From NCBI GenBank assembly GCA_041398825.1, contig JAWKTX010000029.1, forward strand, positions 1-10,801: a stretch of DNA of 10,801 nt. Reading direction: 5' to 3'. This DNA is from Planctomycetaceae bacterium (GTDB lineage Bacteria > Planctomycetota > Planctomycetia > Planctomycetales > Planctomycetaceae). Shown piece after piece: positions 1 to 8,400 of this stretch (position 1 is the stretch's first letter; each line of letters starts with the position of its first letter). The translations under genes and the position numbers were made by a program. Below the pieces are notes generated by a model. The model made no database searches and had not been told where the DNA came from. It saw only the letters and a program-made list of their open reading frames with translations.

Positions 1-137
1 AAGGTGTCGCTCGACGAAAACCAAATGCAAATGTCACTAACTGGGCGTTCCGTATCGGGCTGCTCTTTATCATCGGCCTGTTCATCACCGTCATGATTCT
101 CGACGTGTTTTACAATCGTTTATGGGCGGAAGGTTGA
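1..137 (+). CDS. C-terminal end of an integral membrane protein (partial)
   Basis: The frame starting at base 3 is open from the window edge to a TGA at 135-137, giving 44 residues. A polar, basic stretch (ARRKPNANVTN) is followed by one strongly hydrophobic helix (WAFRIGLLFIIGLFITVMIL) and a short tail ending RLWAEG. It therefore looks like the last transmembrane segment of a multi-pass membrane protein. The helix followed by an Asp and an Arg vaguely recalls the final helix of M50 site-2 proteases, and also the ends of some solute symporters, but one helix cannot decide the family. The TGA overlaps the ATG of the next gene (TGATG), so the two are probably cotranscribed and translationally coupled. 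The start lies outside the window. Confidence 0.6.
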   Translation, partial: GVARRKPNANVTNWAFRIGLLFIIGLFITVMILDVFYNRLWAEG

Positions 138-862
138 TGACTGAGAATGTTTCTCGGCGCATTGTGCTCACAGGGGCATCGCAGGGACTTGGCCGGGCGA
201 TGTTGGAGGGATTCATCTCACATGGGCATCGAGTTGCAGCATGCAGCCGATCTGCACATGCCATCGAAGAGTTGCACGAAACGTTTGGTGAGCCACATCA
301 TTTTCGGGTCGTCGATGTGGCGGATGACAATCAGGTGCGGGACTGGGCGCAAACGGTTCTGGATGATTTTGGTATTCCTGACCTGGTGATCAACAACGCG
401 GCGATCATCAACCCGAACAACCCACTCTGGCAAATCACATCCAGTGACTTTGACCGGTTATTTGCCGTGAATGTCAGCGGTACAGCCAGCGTGATCCGGC
501 ATTTTCTCCCGGCAATGCTGAGTCACTTTCAGTCACACCATGAACAGGCGGGCATTGACCCCGTCATCGTCAACTTCAGTTCCGGCTGGGGACGATCCGT
601 CGCCGCGGAAGTTGCTCCCTACTGTGCATCAAAGTGGGCGATTGAAGGACTCACAAAAGCTCTTGCGGAAGAATTGCCCGGTCACTTTTGTGCAGTCCCT
701 CTTAACCCTGGCATTATCAACACCAGCATGCTTCGAAGTTGTTTCGCGGACGGAGCCGATGGCTTTCCTGTTCCATCACAATGGGCCCAGGTGGCGGTGC
801 CCTTTATCCTGAGCTTCAATCGTCGTCACAGTGGTCAGTCACTGTCCGTGCCAGGTATGTAG
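137..862 (+). CDS. Short-chain dehydrogenase/reductase (SDR family)
   Basis: This is a 241-residue NAD(P)-dependent oxidoreductase of the classical SDR type, a single Rossmann-fold domain of usual length and probably cytoplasmic. The sequence shows the nucleotide-binding glycine motif TGASQGLG (residues 12-19), the NNAA motif (86-89), the active-site Asn in FAVNVSG (N112), Ser149 in NFSS, and the catalytic pair Y162-x-x-x-K166 (YCASK). NPG at 190-192 follows, as expected. All four members of the Asn-Ser-Tyr-Lys tetrad are present, so it should be active. The substrate cannot be read from sequence. I chose the ATG at 137, which overlaps the upstream stop as TGATG, over an in-frame ATG at 122. 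Starting at 137 gives the glycine motif its normal distance from the N-terminus, and GGAAGG lies just before it. It ends 55 bases before the palindromic element at 917, which may be its 3' terminator. Confidence 0.93.
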   Translation: MTENVSRRIVLTGASQGLGRAMLEGFISHGHRVAACSRSAHAIEELHETFGEPHHFRVVDVADDNQVRDWAQTVLDDFGIPDLVINNAAIINPNNPLWQITSSDFDRLFAVNVSGTASVIRHFLPAMLSHFQSHHEQAGIDPVIVNFSSGWGRSVAAEVAPYCASKWAIEGLTKALAEELPGHFCAVPLNPGIINTSMLRSCFADGADGFPVPSQWAQVAVPFILSFNRRHSGQSLSVPGM

Positions 863-916
863 CTGTTATACCTGCGCCGAGAAACACAGGATCTGTACCA
901 GCTAACATAACTGTCT

Positions 917-1001
917 GTTGAAGAATCGGGACAGGTACGCGGGATGGCTGTAAGTCGTCGTGTTTTCATGTCTCCTGCTCGAACGGGTCCCGTTCTTCAA
1001 G
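917..1001 (+). repeat. 85-bp palindromic element, copy 1 (same family as 10238-10322)
   Basis: The outer arms TTGAAGAAtCGGGAC (918-932) and GTCCCGTTCTTCAA (987-1000) pair over 14 bp with one bulged T. An inner stem GCGGG (939-943)/CCTGC (974-978) and a weak apical hairpin follow. The whole 85 bases align without gaps to the reverse complement of 10238-10322, with 66 of 85 identical by my hand count. It sits 55 bases after the SDR stop, between convergent genes, so it could act as a terminator or 3'-end stabiliser, or be a mobile palindromic repeat of the REP/MITE kind. There is no clean U-tract after the stem and no obvious target-site duplication. The rest of the 863-1145 gap shows nothing I can support: short open frames across it have no recognisable motif. 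Confidence 0.75.
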
Positions 1002-1145
1002 ACGCTGCTAAACTCGGACTGGCCTTGGTTGAAGTCCCGCCAACCCCGTGCGCTGAAAATTGTGGGGGCTGGTCGGATGCATCAGTTGGAAAAATGGCCA
1101 GCGTGGTGTTTGACGACATTCGGAGGCACCAGAATCCAGAGTTGT

Positions 1146-3629
1146 CTAATCCCGACTCTTGATGGATTCGAATGCCTGATTGCCGATCCGGTATTTCTTC
1201 CAGTCCTGATAGTCGAAATGCCACCATTCGAATTCGTAGACGGAGAAGGCTTCGGATTCCATCGTGCTGCGGAGCAGGTCACGGTACCACCGCTGGCGAG
1301 ATGTGCCACCTGGGTACAACGGAAACGAGCGAGGCGAAAATTCATCGTACCCGGCCACCATTTCAATCGGATCGCCGGTGGCTAAGTCATAGAGCGTTAT
1401 GTCGACAGCACAACCACGATTATGCCGAGAACCGTTGGCCGGATTTGCAACGAAGTCCTTCATTTCTTCCGGCGTGGCATCCCAGAACATCCTGGTCACA
1501 TGCCAGGGGCGGTAAGCGTCGTGGACAAGCAGGCCGAGGCCCCGATCCTCCAGTTGAGCATTTGCCCTGGCCACTGCTTCTGCTGCCGGACGCTGCATGA
1601 AGGCCTTTGACTGTTTGTAGAAGACCGAGCCTGTAAAGTTGTTGGTTGTGGCGTAGCGAATATCCAGCTGAATTCCCGGATCGAGCGACGTGAGTTCAAC
1701 AAGATCGGATTCGCGAAATGTACCGGATTCCTCCGGGGGCTTCGCAGACATCGCCTCAAGGCGCAGTTCGTCTATCGGCCGGACCGGCTCGATCCGGAAT
1801 GTTTCACCGTCTTTCGTACCGACGTCACGGCGACCGAACAGAACCTCTGCCGCGACAACCTGAGTCGCTCGACCCGAAGGACCACGTCGAAACCTGAGGT
1901 GTTCGCCGTGGTATAAGCCATAGTCCGGAAATTCGTAAGTATCCGCATCCACCTGTTTCAGTGGGTAGTAATAGAACCACTCGATGAGTGCAAACAGCTG
2001 GCCGGCGTCCTCCAGAATGTACAGGACGTTGTGGTCGGGGCCGTATTCACCAATCAGACCTTTCCAGTCACCCGGGACGGCAGGGGGCGGAGTATTGGGT
2101 TGCCGGAGAAAAGTTGTCCCGTCGACCTTCAGACGATCGGTGGTTTCAAGTGAAACCTTCATACTGCCCCCGAGAACATCATCAGCGATAATGGCTCCGT
2201 CTTTCAGAGCACTGCGCAGTTCATATCGAAACGAACCCCGCACCATAAACAATCGGCCACCCAGCTCTGTGATCCGCGTCCGGCGTTCTCCGTCTTCTTC
2301 CCGGTACGTTCCGATAAGTTCCTTCGCCCGATCCTGGGGCACCGGGCCGGTTGCGGCATATTCAGGCAGGGCCTTGCCATCCTTTGACGCGATCATGAGT
2401 CGCAGGGCATAGTCAGCCAGGCGAGTGACTACTCCGTTGCTGCCATCCAGTGAACAGGCAGCGGCCAGACCGAGTTTCCGTTCCGGCAATGCTTCGACCT
2501 GTGTGCTGAAACCGTAAATCGCGCCACCGTGCCCAATCTTCGTGTAACCGTCCAGTTCCTGAACATGAAATCCAATACCAAAGCCCTGTGGATTGCCCTT
2601 CGAGTCCTTCAGAGGACTGATCATTTGACGATATGTTTCTGGCGCCAGAATCCGGCCGTTTTCGGTCTCGCCTTCGCGAAAAAGACAGCTTAGGAAACGG
2701 GAAAGATCGTGAACGCTGGAATAAAGATTCCCGGCCGGGCCGGTACCCAGTAGAAACTCAGGCGCCTCAAATCTGCGTCCGTCGTAGGTCCACATCCAGC
2801 CCGTTGCCAACGACGGTTTGATGGTGTCGGTGACAACAAAGCTACTGTCGGACATCTTCAGGGGATCAAGAATCGTCTTTTGCACCTGTTGTGGATGACT
2901 GATCTCCAGCACAGATTCCAGGGCAGCTCCGACAACAGCAATCGCTGCGTTGGAGTACTTTGTGCGTGTCTCTGGTTTGTATACCAGCGATGTATTGTTG
3001 AGACTCTCAATGGTTGCCCGAAGAGTAGGCTCCGTTGAATCGAAGTAGTTTCCAACCGGAGATTCTCGTACCAGTCCTGAGCGATGGGCCATCATCTGTC
3101 GCAGTGTCAGGGCAACACCATGTGGATTGTGAGGTGCAAAATCGGGCACGTATGTTTCAATCGGGGCATCCAGGTCCAGCTTGCCCTGTTCTACCATCTG
3201 CATGACGGCGATGTCGGTGAAGAGTTTCGATATCGAACCAACTCGATAAATCGTCTTTGCTGTTGCAGCTTTAGTCTGGTTGGCATCCTGAAAGCCAAAG
3301 CCGTCTTCCCAAACCACATGGTCTCCGTCGACCAGCGATATGGAGAAGGCCGGCAGTTGTTTGGTCGTGACTTCGTGCTGAATGGCAGCCACAAGCTTCT
3401 GGATGGCTGACGAATAGTCGTGTACGCCTGCCGCGGTAGTTCCGCCGTCTGCAACTTTCAGTCGTAATGACGCCTGATCAGCCGGCTCCGAGGTCTGTGA
3501 GAAGGCATTTGGGCAAACTAAATCCGGGACGGCCGTCAGAACGGCTGTGAAGACAAACATCCATCGTAAAAGGCTGATCATGAGCTTCTGCCTGTTGGGA
3601 TTCCGGGGAGCCTGAGTTACTCGGTTCAC
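1146..3629 (-). CDS. Secreted serine hydrolase (class C beta-lactamase/DD-peptidase fold) fused to a VanX-type D-Ala-D-Ala dipeptidase
   Basis: This 827-residue exported protein carries two enzymes. After a basic N-terminus and hydrophobic signal segment (about 18-36) comes a beta-lactamase-fold serine hydrolase (about 70-415) with S132-x-x-K135 (SISK), Y225-S-N227 and H367-G-G369. These are the three motifs of class C beta-lactamases, DD-peptidases and related esterases. Residues about 430-620 resemble two accessory beta-barrel units like those following such hydrolases. Residues about 640-827 match VanX-type M15 dipeptidases: R707 in DAYRP, S734-x-H736-x-x-G-x-A-x-D743, and E801-W-W-H804, giving zinc ligands H736, D743 and H804 and catalytic base E801. 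The H-to-D spacing (7) and D-to-E spacing (58) equal those I recall for VanX. A peptidoglycan or D-Ala-peptide substrate is inferred. The GTG at 3629 gives a basic signal n-region and lies 16 bases after the upstream gene; ATG at 3581 (811 residues) is the alternative. Neither has a strong ribosome binding site. Confidence 0.92.
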   Translation of the reverse strand: MNRVTQAPRNPNRQKLMISLLRWMFVFTAVLTAVPDLVCPNAFSQTSEPADQASLRLKVADGGTTAAGVHDYSSAIQKLVAAIQHEVTTKQLPAFSISLVDGDHVVWEDGFGFQDANQTKAATAKTIYRVGSISKLFTDIAVMQMVEQGKLDLDAPIETYVPDFAPHNPHGVALTLRQMMAHRSGLVRESPVGNYFDSTEPTLRATIESLNNTSLVYKPETRTKYSNAAIAVVGAALESVLEISHPQQVQKTILDPLKMSDSSFVVTDTIKPSLATGWMWTYDGRRFEAPEFLLGTGPAGNLYSSVHDLSRFLSCLFREGETENGRILAPETYRQMISPLKDSKGNPQGFGIGFHVQELDGYTKIGHGGAIYGFSTQVEALPERKLGLAAACSLDGSNGVVTRLADYALRLMIASKDGKALPEYAATGPVPQDRAKELIGTYREEDGERRTRITELGGRLFMVRGSFRYELRSALKDGAIIADDVLGGSMKVSLETTDRLKVDGTTFLRQPNTPPPAVPGDWKGLIGEYGPDHNVLYILEDAGQLFALIEWFYYYPLKQVDADTYEFPDYGLYHGEHLRFRRGPSGRATQVVAAEVLFGRRDVGTKDGETFRIEPVRPIDELRLEAMSAKPPEESGTFRESDLVELTSLDPGIQLDIRYATTNNFTGSVFYKQSKAFMQRPAAEAVARANAQLEDRGLGLLVHDAYRPWHVTRMFWDATPEEMKDFVANPANGSRHNRGCAVDITLYDLATGDPIEMVAGYDEFSPRSFPLYPGGTSRQRWYRDLLRSTMESEAFSVYEFEWWHFDYQDWKKYRIGNQAFESIKSRD

Positions 3630-3645
3630 AGTAACTGTTCCCGGG

Positions 3646-5100
3646 TCACTTCACCAGCTTCGGTGTGGCGGTATCCGATGTCATTTCGCGAGGCAGTTGA
3701 AATACGTCGCCGGCTGCGTTGCAGAAATAAAGATGCGAATCAGACGGTTTTCGACCATGGCCATCTGCCCAGATTCCAATGAAATCGGGATGTGCGTTCA
3801 ATGCGCGACGGACATACGTGTGATTCATGGAACTGCCGCTTGTCAACTGTCGCTGTTTCACCCACGTCACGCCCTGATCCCGGCTTTGCCACATCGCGAT
3901 TTCACCTCCCGGGTTGTAAGGTTGAGCTCCGACGGATGTGGGAGCAATCACTCGCCAGTCGTTATCGGCCTGGATCCACAATTCCCCCATGTCATAATTG
4001 TTGTCTGACGTGGTGATGGTGGAAAACTTCCAATCCATCCCCGTCCAGCGAGCCAGCGTCCAGGTACGTGGATCATTGTCTGGTCCGGATTCGTAGCCTT
4101 TGCTCGTGATGTAAAGAAGGATGGGATTCTTCTCTGCGTCGTAACGCAGATCTTTCAGATAGACGTTCAGCCCTTCGGCTTCGTAGTCACGTACCAGCGC
4201 GTCGTTGACCGCGCTGGTCAATGGCAACGAAAGCACGGTTCCGTTCGCCGTTTGCCAGGATTTCCCGTGATTGCTGGTTTCAACGTAATAGAGATTAGTG
4301 CGCCAGTTAAGACCTTTCCCCTGTGGATGGTAATTGAACATTGACCCCAGTTTCGTTCCTGAAATCCCGGTGACCTGATAATGACCTTCACCGATGGCGG
4401 CAATCCGCTGCCATTCGCTCCATTCGAAGCCGTCAGGACTGTTCATGAAACAAATGGTGCGTGCTGCCGGGTAGTTGTATCGTGTGAAGAACACATGGAA
4501 TCCGGCATTCGGGGAATGCCACACTTGCAGGTAAGAAAAATTGTCGATGGGGACGGAGCTGCCCTGATCCCGGCGAGTTGCGTTCACTAACTGAAAATGG
4601 CTGATGTCGTATGGTTGGGCACTTCGGTGAATGTAAGATGGGCGAGACCGTCCGTGGGACGTGGAGAAGATCCAGATGTAACCATCGGTGTCCACACTGA
4701 TGACCGGATTATCGTGCGCATCATCGGTTTTCTTGTCCAGCAGCAACGTCGGACGCGGACAGGTGCCGGTTGAGTGGTCAAAATACGAAACCATATGCAG
4801 CAGCTTCCGGCTGTTGTCCGAAGGTGCGCCGCCATAGCAAAAGAACGTCTTGTGAACTTTCGGGCAATAAATCGCAAACGGTTTGTGCTTGGCGCAGTAA
4901 GTCCCCATTCCACCGCTGTACTTATAGACGTATTCATCATTCGACGGCTGGTTCATGTACCAGATGCCGCGATAACCATCGGATTTGAGATTTAATGTGA
5001 CAGGCTCATCTGCAGCGAGTAATGTTGAAGTGCCCTGAAAGGTCAGCAGGAGAAGTGAAATCCAGACTGAGCAGCAAATATTGAAGGCATTGAGTAGCAT
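3646..5100 (-). CDS. Secreted BNR-4 repeat (beta-propeller) protein, possible polysaccharide lyase
   Basis: From the ATG at 5100 the product has 484 residues. It has a signal peptide (hydrophobic core about 12-29, likely cut near LLA-ADEP), then a propeller-like protein of the BNR-4 type opening with GYRGIWY (42-48) and a Tyr/Gly-rich stretch (YKYSGGMGTY). Asp-box-like turns recur, for example SPDGFEWSEW, SNHGKSWQ and SRDQGVTWVKQ. H129 (AHDNP) and H149 (SHGR), with Y190 (FSYLQ) and R207 (FTRYN), have an order and spacing close to the catalytic His/His/Tyr/Arg I recall from PL25 ulvan lyases, so glycan lyase activity is possible; a non-catalytic glycan-binding propeller is the alternative. An ATG at 5166 would add 22 residues before the signal peptide and is less likely. 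It is the first gene of a minus-strand pair, followed after about 16 bases by the hydrolase/VanX fusion. Confidence 0.85.
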   Translation of the reverse strand: MLLNAFNICCSVWISLLLLTFQGTSTLLAADEPVTLNLKSDGYRGIWYMNQPSNDEYVYKYSGGMGTYCAKHKPFAIYCPKVHKTFFCYGGAPSDNSRKLLHMVSYFDHSTGTCPRPTLLLDKKTDDAHDNPVISVDTDGYIWIFSTSHGRSRPSYIHRSAQPYDISHFQLVNATRRDQGSSVPIDNFSYLQVWHSPNAGFHVFFTRYNYPAARTICFMNSPDGFEWSEWQRIAAIGEGHYQVTGISGTKLGSMFNYHPQGKGLNWRTNLYYVETSNHGKSWQTANGTVLSLPLTSAVNDALVRDYEAEGLNVYLKDLRYDAEKNPILLYITSKGYESGPDNDPRTWTLARWTGMDWKFSTITTSDNNYDMGELWIQADNDWRVIAPTSVGAQPYNPGGEIAMWQSRDQGVTWVKQRQLTSGSSMNHTYVRRALNAHPDFIGIWADGHGRKPSDSHLYFCNAAGDVFQLPREMTSDTATPKLVK

Positions 5101-5318
5101 CGGAGTTCTTTTTACAGATTCCTGAGACGACAAAGGGGATGCAGCACACCAAGGGAATGGCAACATTGTTACACGAATCCCCCGATATCGACAGGCAGCG
5201 GGCAGGGCAGGGGGAAGTTCGACGCGTGAAAAATAAATCCGTCATCCTGGTGCACTTCGAATGGAAGATCTTCAACGATTCTGTGTCTGTGACTGCCTGA
5301 ATTTCAAAAACAACTCTG

Positions 5319-5353
5319 CCCGTGCAGAAATGCAAACGCTCACTTCTGACGGG
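5319..5353. repeat. Inverted repeat upstream of the PSCyt1 gene (candidate operator)
   Basis: CCCGTgCAGAA (5319-5329) and TTCTGACGGG (5344-5353) are complementary over ten base pairs with one bulged G, separated by 14 bases. The right arm overlaps the place where a -35 box would lie for the TATAAT at 5367. This suggests a regulator-binding dyad, or a hairpin if transcribed from further upstream. No T-run follows, so a terminator is unlikely. Confidence 0.45.
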
Positions 5354-5372
5354 TCTCCTGGCTGCGTATAAT
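5344..5372 (+). promoter_or_regulatory. Candidate sigma-70-type promoter for the PSCyt1/DUF1501 genes
   Basis: A perfect TATAAT lies at 5367-5372. With a 17-base spacer the -35 position reads TTCTGA, only three matches to TTGACA, so the -35 is weak. This would fit a promoter that depends on an activator, possibly at the overlapping inverted repeat. The expected leader before the ATG at 5466 is roughly 85-90 bases. Planctomycete promoter consensus is not well defined, so the call rests mainly on the -10 box. Confidence 0.35.
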
Positions 5373-5465
5373 CCAGGTGAAGCAATGCCTTCCGCCCACT
5401 CGCTCCCACCAATTACGAATCGTGCATGGAACCCACCCAACTCGCACGAATGACGCAACGACGCT

Positions 5466-8400
5466 ATGAGTAAATATTCGACAATCACATTTTGCCTGCT
5501 GGCTGTCGTTGTCTGCGACTCCACGGCAGACGAGATTTCATTCAATCGTGACATTCGGCCGATTCTTTCACAGTACTGCTTTGCATGCCATGGTCCTGAC
5601 CAGAATCATCGCGAAGCGGATCTGCGACTGGACAATCGTCAAGCGGCCGTCGAACATGGCGCAATCGTTCCCGGCAGAGTCGAACAAAGCTCCCTGATTG
5701 AACGAATTTTCAGCACGGACGGCGATTTGATTATGCCTCCTGCAGAATCAGGCAAGACTCTTTCCAGTCAACAGAAGCAACTGCTGTCTGACTGGATTCA
5801 GCAGGGAGCGGAATACCAGAAACACTGGTCGTTTGAACCTGTCCCGGACGTTGTGCCATTACCCGATCCCAGTGCCTGGGCTGATGCCTCTTTCGGCGAC
5901 GCCCAAAAATGGATCCGCAATGGAATCGACTTCTTTGTCGCCGCTCAGCACCATCGCAAAGGGGTGCGCCCGAATCCTGAAGTGGATCGAGCGACCTGGC
6001 TTCGTCGTGTCACATTGGACCTGACCGGGTTACCCCCGAGCCTGGAAGAGCTGGATGGGTTTCTGTCGGACCCGTCCGACGACGCCTACGAATCCGTTGT
6101 GGACCGACTACTGTCTTCGCCTGCCTATGGCGAAAGAATGGCGAATATGTGGATGGATGTGGCCAGGTACGCAGATACGTTTGGCTATCAAAGCGATGTT
6201 GAAATGGACGTCTGGCCCTGGCGTGACTGGGTGATTGAGGCCTTCAACTCCAATATGCCTTATGACCAGTTCTTAACAGAGCAAATCGCGGGAGATCTTC
6301 TTCCCAATGCGACTCAGAATCAGCGACTGGCCACGACATTTAATCGCCTTCATCGACAGACCAATGAAGGAGGAAGTGTTCCCGAAGAGTTTCGGCTGAC
6401 CGGCATCGCCGACCGAACGACCACTGCAGGAACCGCCTTTCTGGGGCTCACGTTGGAATGTTGCCGGTGTCATGATCACAAGTTCGACCCCATTTCGCAG
6501 CGAGAATTCTATCAGTTGTCCGCCTACTTTTCGGACATCGACGAATTTGGACTCTACGCTCATTTCACTCGTGGTCGGCCGACTCCCGCCATGCTGTTGT
6601 ATGCGGAAGATGAACGGGCCTCGCATCTGGCGACCCTTCAGGAAATTGAAACGGCAAAGGAGCGCTATGAAACCGCACTACTGTCCGCGCGACAGAAGGT
6701 GGAACAACAACCGGACGCACTGTTGAAACAGCTTCCGCCGGTACCAGATCCAGCGTTTCACGCACCTCTGGAAGGTACGGAGGACGGAGTTTCCGGCAAA
6801 GCCACGCTTTGCGACGGCGATCAACAGATTGCATGTCCGGATGCTCCGGTGTTCGGAAGAACGTCTCCGTTTACCTACAGCCTTTGGGTCAGGCCCGCGG
6901 TTCAGCAGCCTCGCATGCTTGTGTTGCATCAGTCCGTCGCAGCAGAGGACAGTGCATTCCGTGGCATCCAGCTCACTCTTGATGACGGATTCCCGGAATT
7001 CTCCATGATTCACTTCTGGCCCGGAAACGCTGTGCGAGTTCAAAGCCGAACTTCGGTTCTCGTCAATCAATGGAGCCATTTGGCGGTCACTCACGATGGA
7101 AGTGGTACCGCATCCGGAATCAGAATTTTTGTGAACGGACTGGCCACTGATGTGGATGTGGAACGCGACAAGCTGACCCTCGATGTCCGGCATCGGAAGG
7201 AATGGGGTGATCCCAGCGTGGGCAGCGACAAACTGTCGCTGGGGGCGAGGTTTCGGGATGTCGGCTTTCGAGATGGTGGGCTCGATGAATTGAACGTGTA
7301 CGACCATCAGCTTTCCTCCGCGCAAGTCATGGCGGTCTACTGCAGCGTTCGGAAAGATTCCGTTCCCGCAGGTATCTCAGTGGAATCAGCCATTGAACAT
7401 CATCTGCTGGTGGCAGATGAATCGGTCCGGAATGCTCGAACTGCCTTACAGAAGGCTCGTCATGAAGAAAACGAATTCGTCTCCGGGATTCGGCAGATCA
7501 TGGTCATGCAGCATTCTGCTGATGCGACTCCGACCCATATGCTCACACGCGGCGAATACACAGCGAAGGGCGAAGCTGTCGACGCGGGTCTGCCACAGGC
7601 TACGGGCACCCTTTCAGTGGTCGGAGAAGGACGCCTGCAGCTTGCAAACTGGATGACACATCCAAACCATCCACTGACCTCACGAGTGATTGTGAACCGC
7701 ATGTGGCACCTGTTCTTTGGACGGGGGATCGTCGTGACTCTGGAAGATTTTGGTTCGCAGGGCACACCACCATCGCATCCGGAGTTGCTCGACTACCTGT
7801 CACGTGATTTGATCGAACATGATTGGGATCTGAAGTCTCTGTGTCGAAAGATTGTACTGTCTGCGACATACCGACAATCGTCGGTCAGTGCAGACGCAGC
7901 CGCCTTTGCGAAGGACCCTGACAATATCTGGCTATCACGTGGTCCCCGCCATCGATTGTCGGCGGAACAACTCCGCGATTCTATTCTTGCGGCCAGCGGC
8001 CTGCTGGTGCGAACGATCGGTGGCCCCAGCGTGATGCCCTACCAGCCCGAAGGGCTCTGGAAACAAGCGGGCACCGGAAAGACCTATCACCAGTCGAAAG
8101 GGGAGGGGCTGTATCGAAGAAGCCTTTACACATTCTGGAGACGAACAGCTCCACCACCGTCGATGCTGACTTTTGATGCGACCAGCCGCGAAAGCTGTAC
8201 GGCCCGGCGAGAGCTAACGACCACGCCCCTGCAGGCACTCGTGTTTTTGAATGATCCGCAGTATGTAGAAGCGGCTCGGGTTCTGGCTGAAAAACTCATT
8301 CTATCCCATCGTGACGATCAGAATGCCCGATGGAATGAACTGTTTCGACGACTACTCTGCCGATTGCCCACAGATCAGGAACGGTCCGTCATCGACAGTC

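Larger units (their letters stand above)
5101..5465. promoter_or_regulatory. Divergent intergenic control region
   Basis: These 365 bases separate the minus-strand BNR-4/hydrolase pair from the plus-strand PSCyt1/DUF1501 pair and must hold promoters for both directions. On the plus strand there is a consensus TATAAT at 5367-5372 and an inverted repeat at 5319-5353, listed separately. Toward the minus-strand gene there is a perfect 10-bp palindrome GAAGATCTTC at 5264-5273, about 165 bases before its start, which could be an operator or chance. I found no convincing minus-strand -10/-35 pair. An antisense open frame runs through the region from 5554 to 5006, but it overlaps both flanking genes, has no recognisable domain and is probably not a gene. 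Confidence 0.6.

Noticed and set aside
917..1001. Idea that the palindromes are inverted ends of a 9.4-kb transposon
   Set aside because: No transposase or integrase lies between them, each copy is itself a complete palindrome, and no matching target-site duplications are visible.
1040..1072. Possible hairpin CCAACCCC/GGGGGCTGG as a terminator for the hydrolase
   Set aside because: The arms match imperfectly and no T-run follows on the minus strand; the nearby 85-bp element is a better candidate for 3'-end function.
944..1162. 72-codon plus-strand frame between the SDR and the hydrolase
   Set aside because: It begins inside the 85-bp palindrome, overlaps the hydrolase end, has no ribosome binding site and no recognisable motif.
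1984..2412. 142-codon plus-strand frame inside the hydrolase/VanX gene
   Set aside because: The opposite strand is clearly coding, with intact family motifs; this frame is rich in Ser/Arg/Pro, as expected of an antisense shadow.
1146..3629. Idea that the hydrolase/VanX fusion is a vancomycin resistance gene
   Set aside because: No vanH, vanA-type ligase or VanRS regulator genes are present, and the protein is predicted to be exported. A cell-wall or nutrient role is more likely.
5006..5554. 182-codon minus-strand open frame across the divergent control region
   Set aside because: It overlaps the start of both flanking genes, shows no signal peptide or domain, and has low-complexity Cys/Arg/Ser-rich composition typical of a shadow frame.
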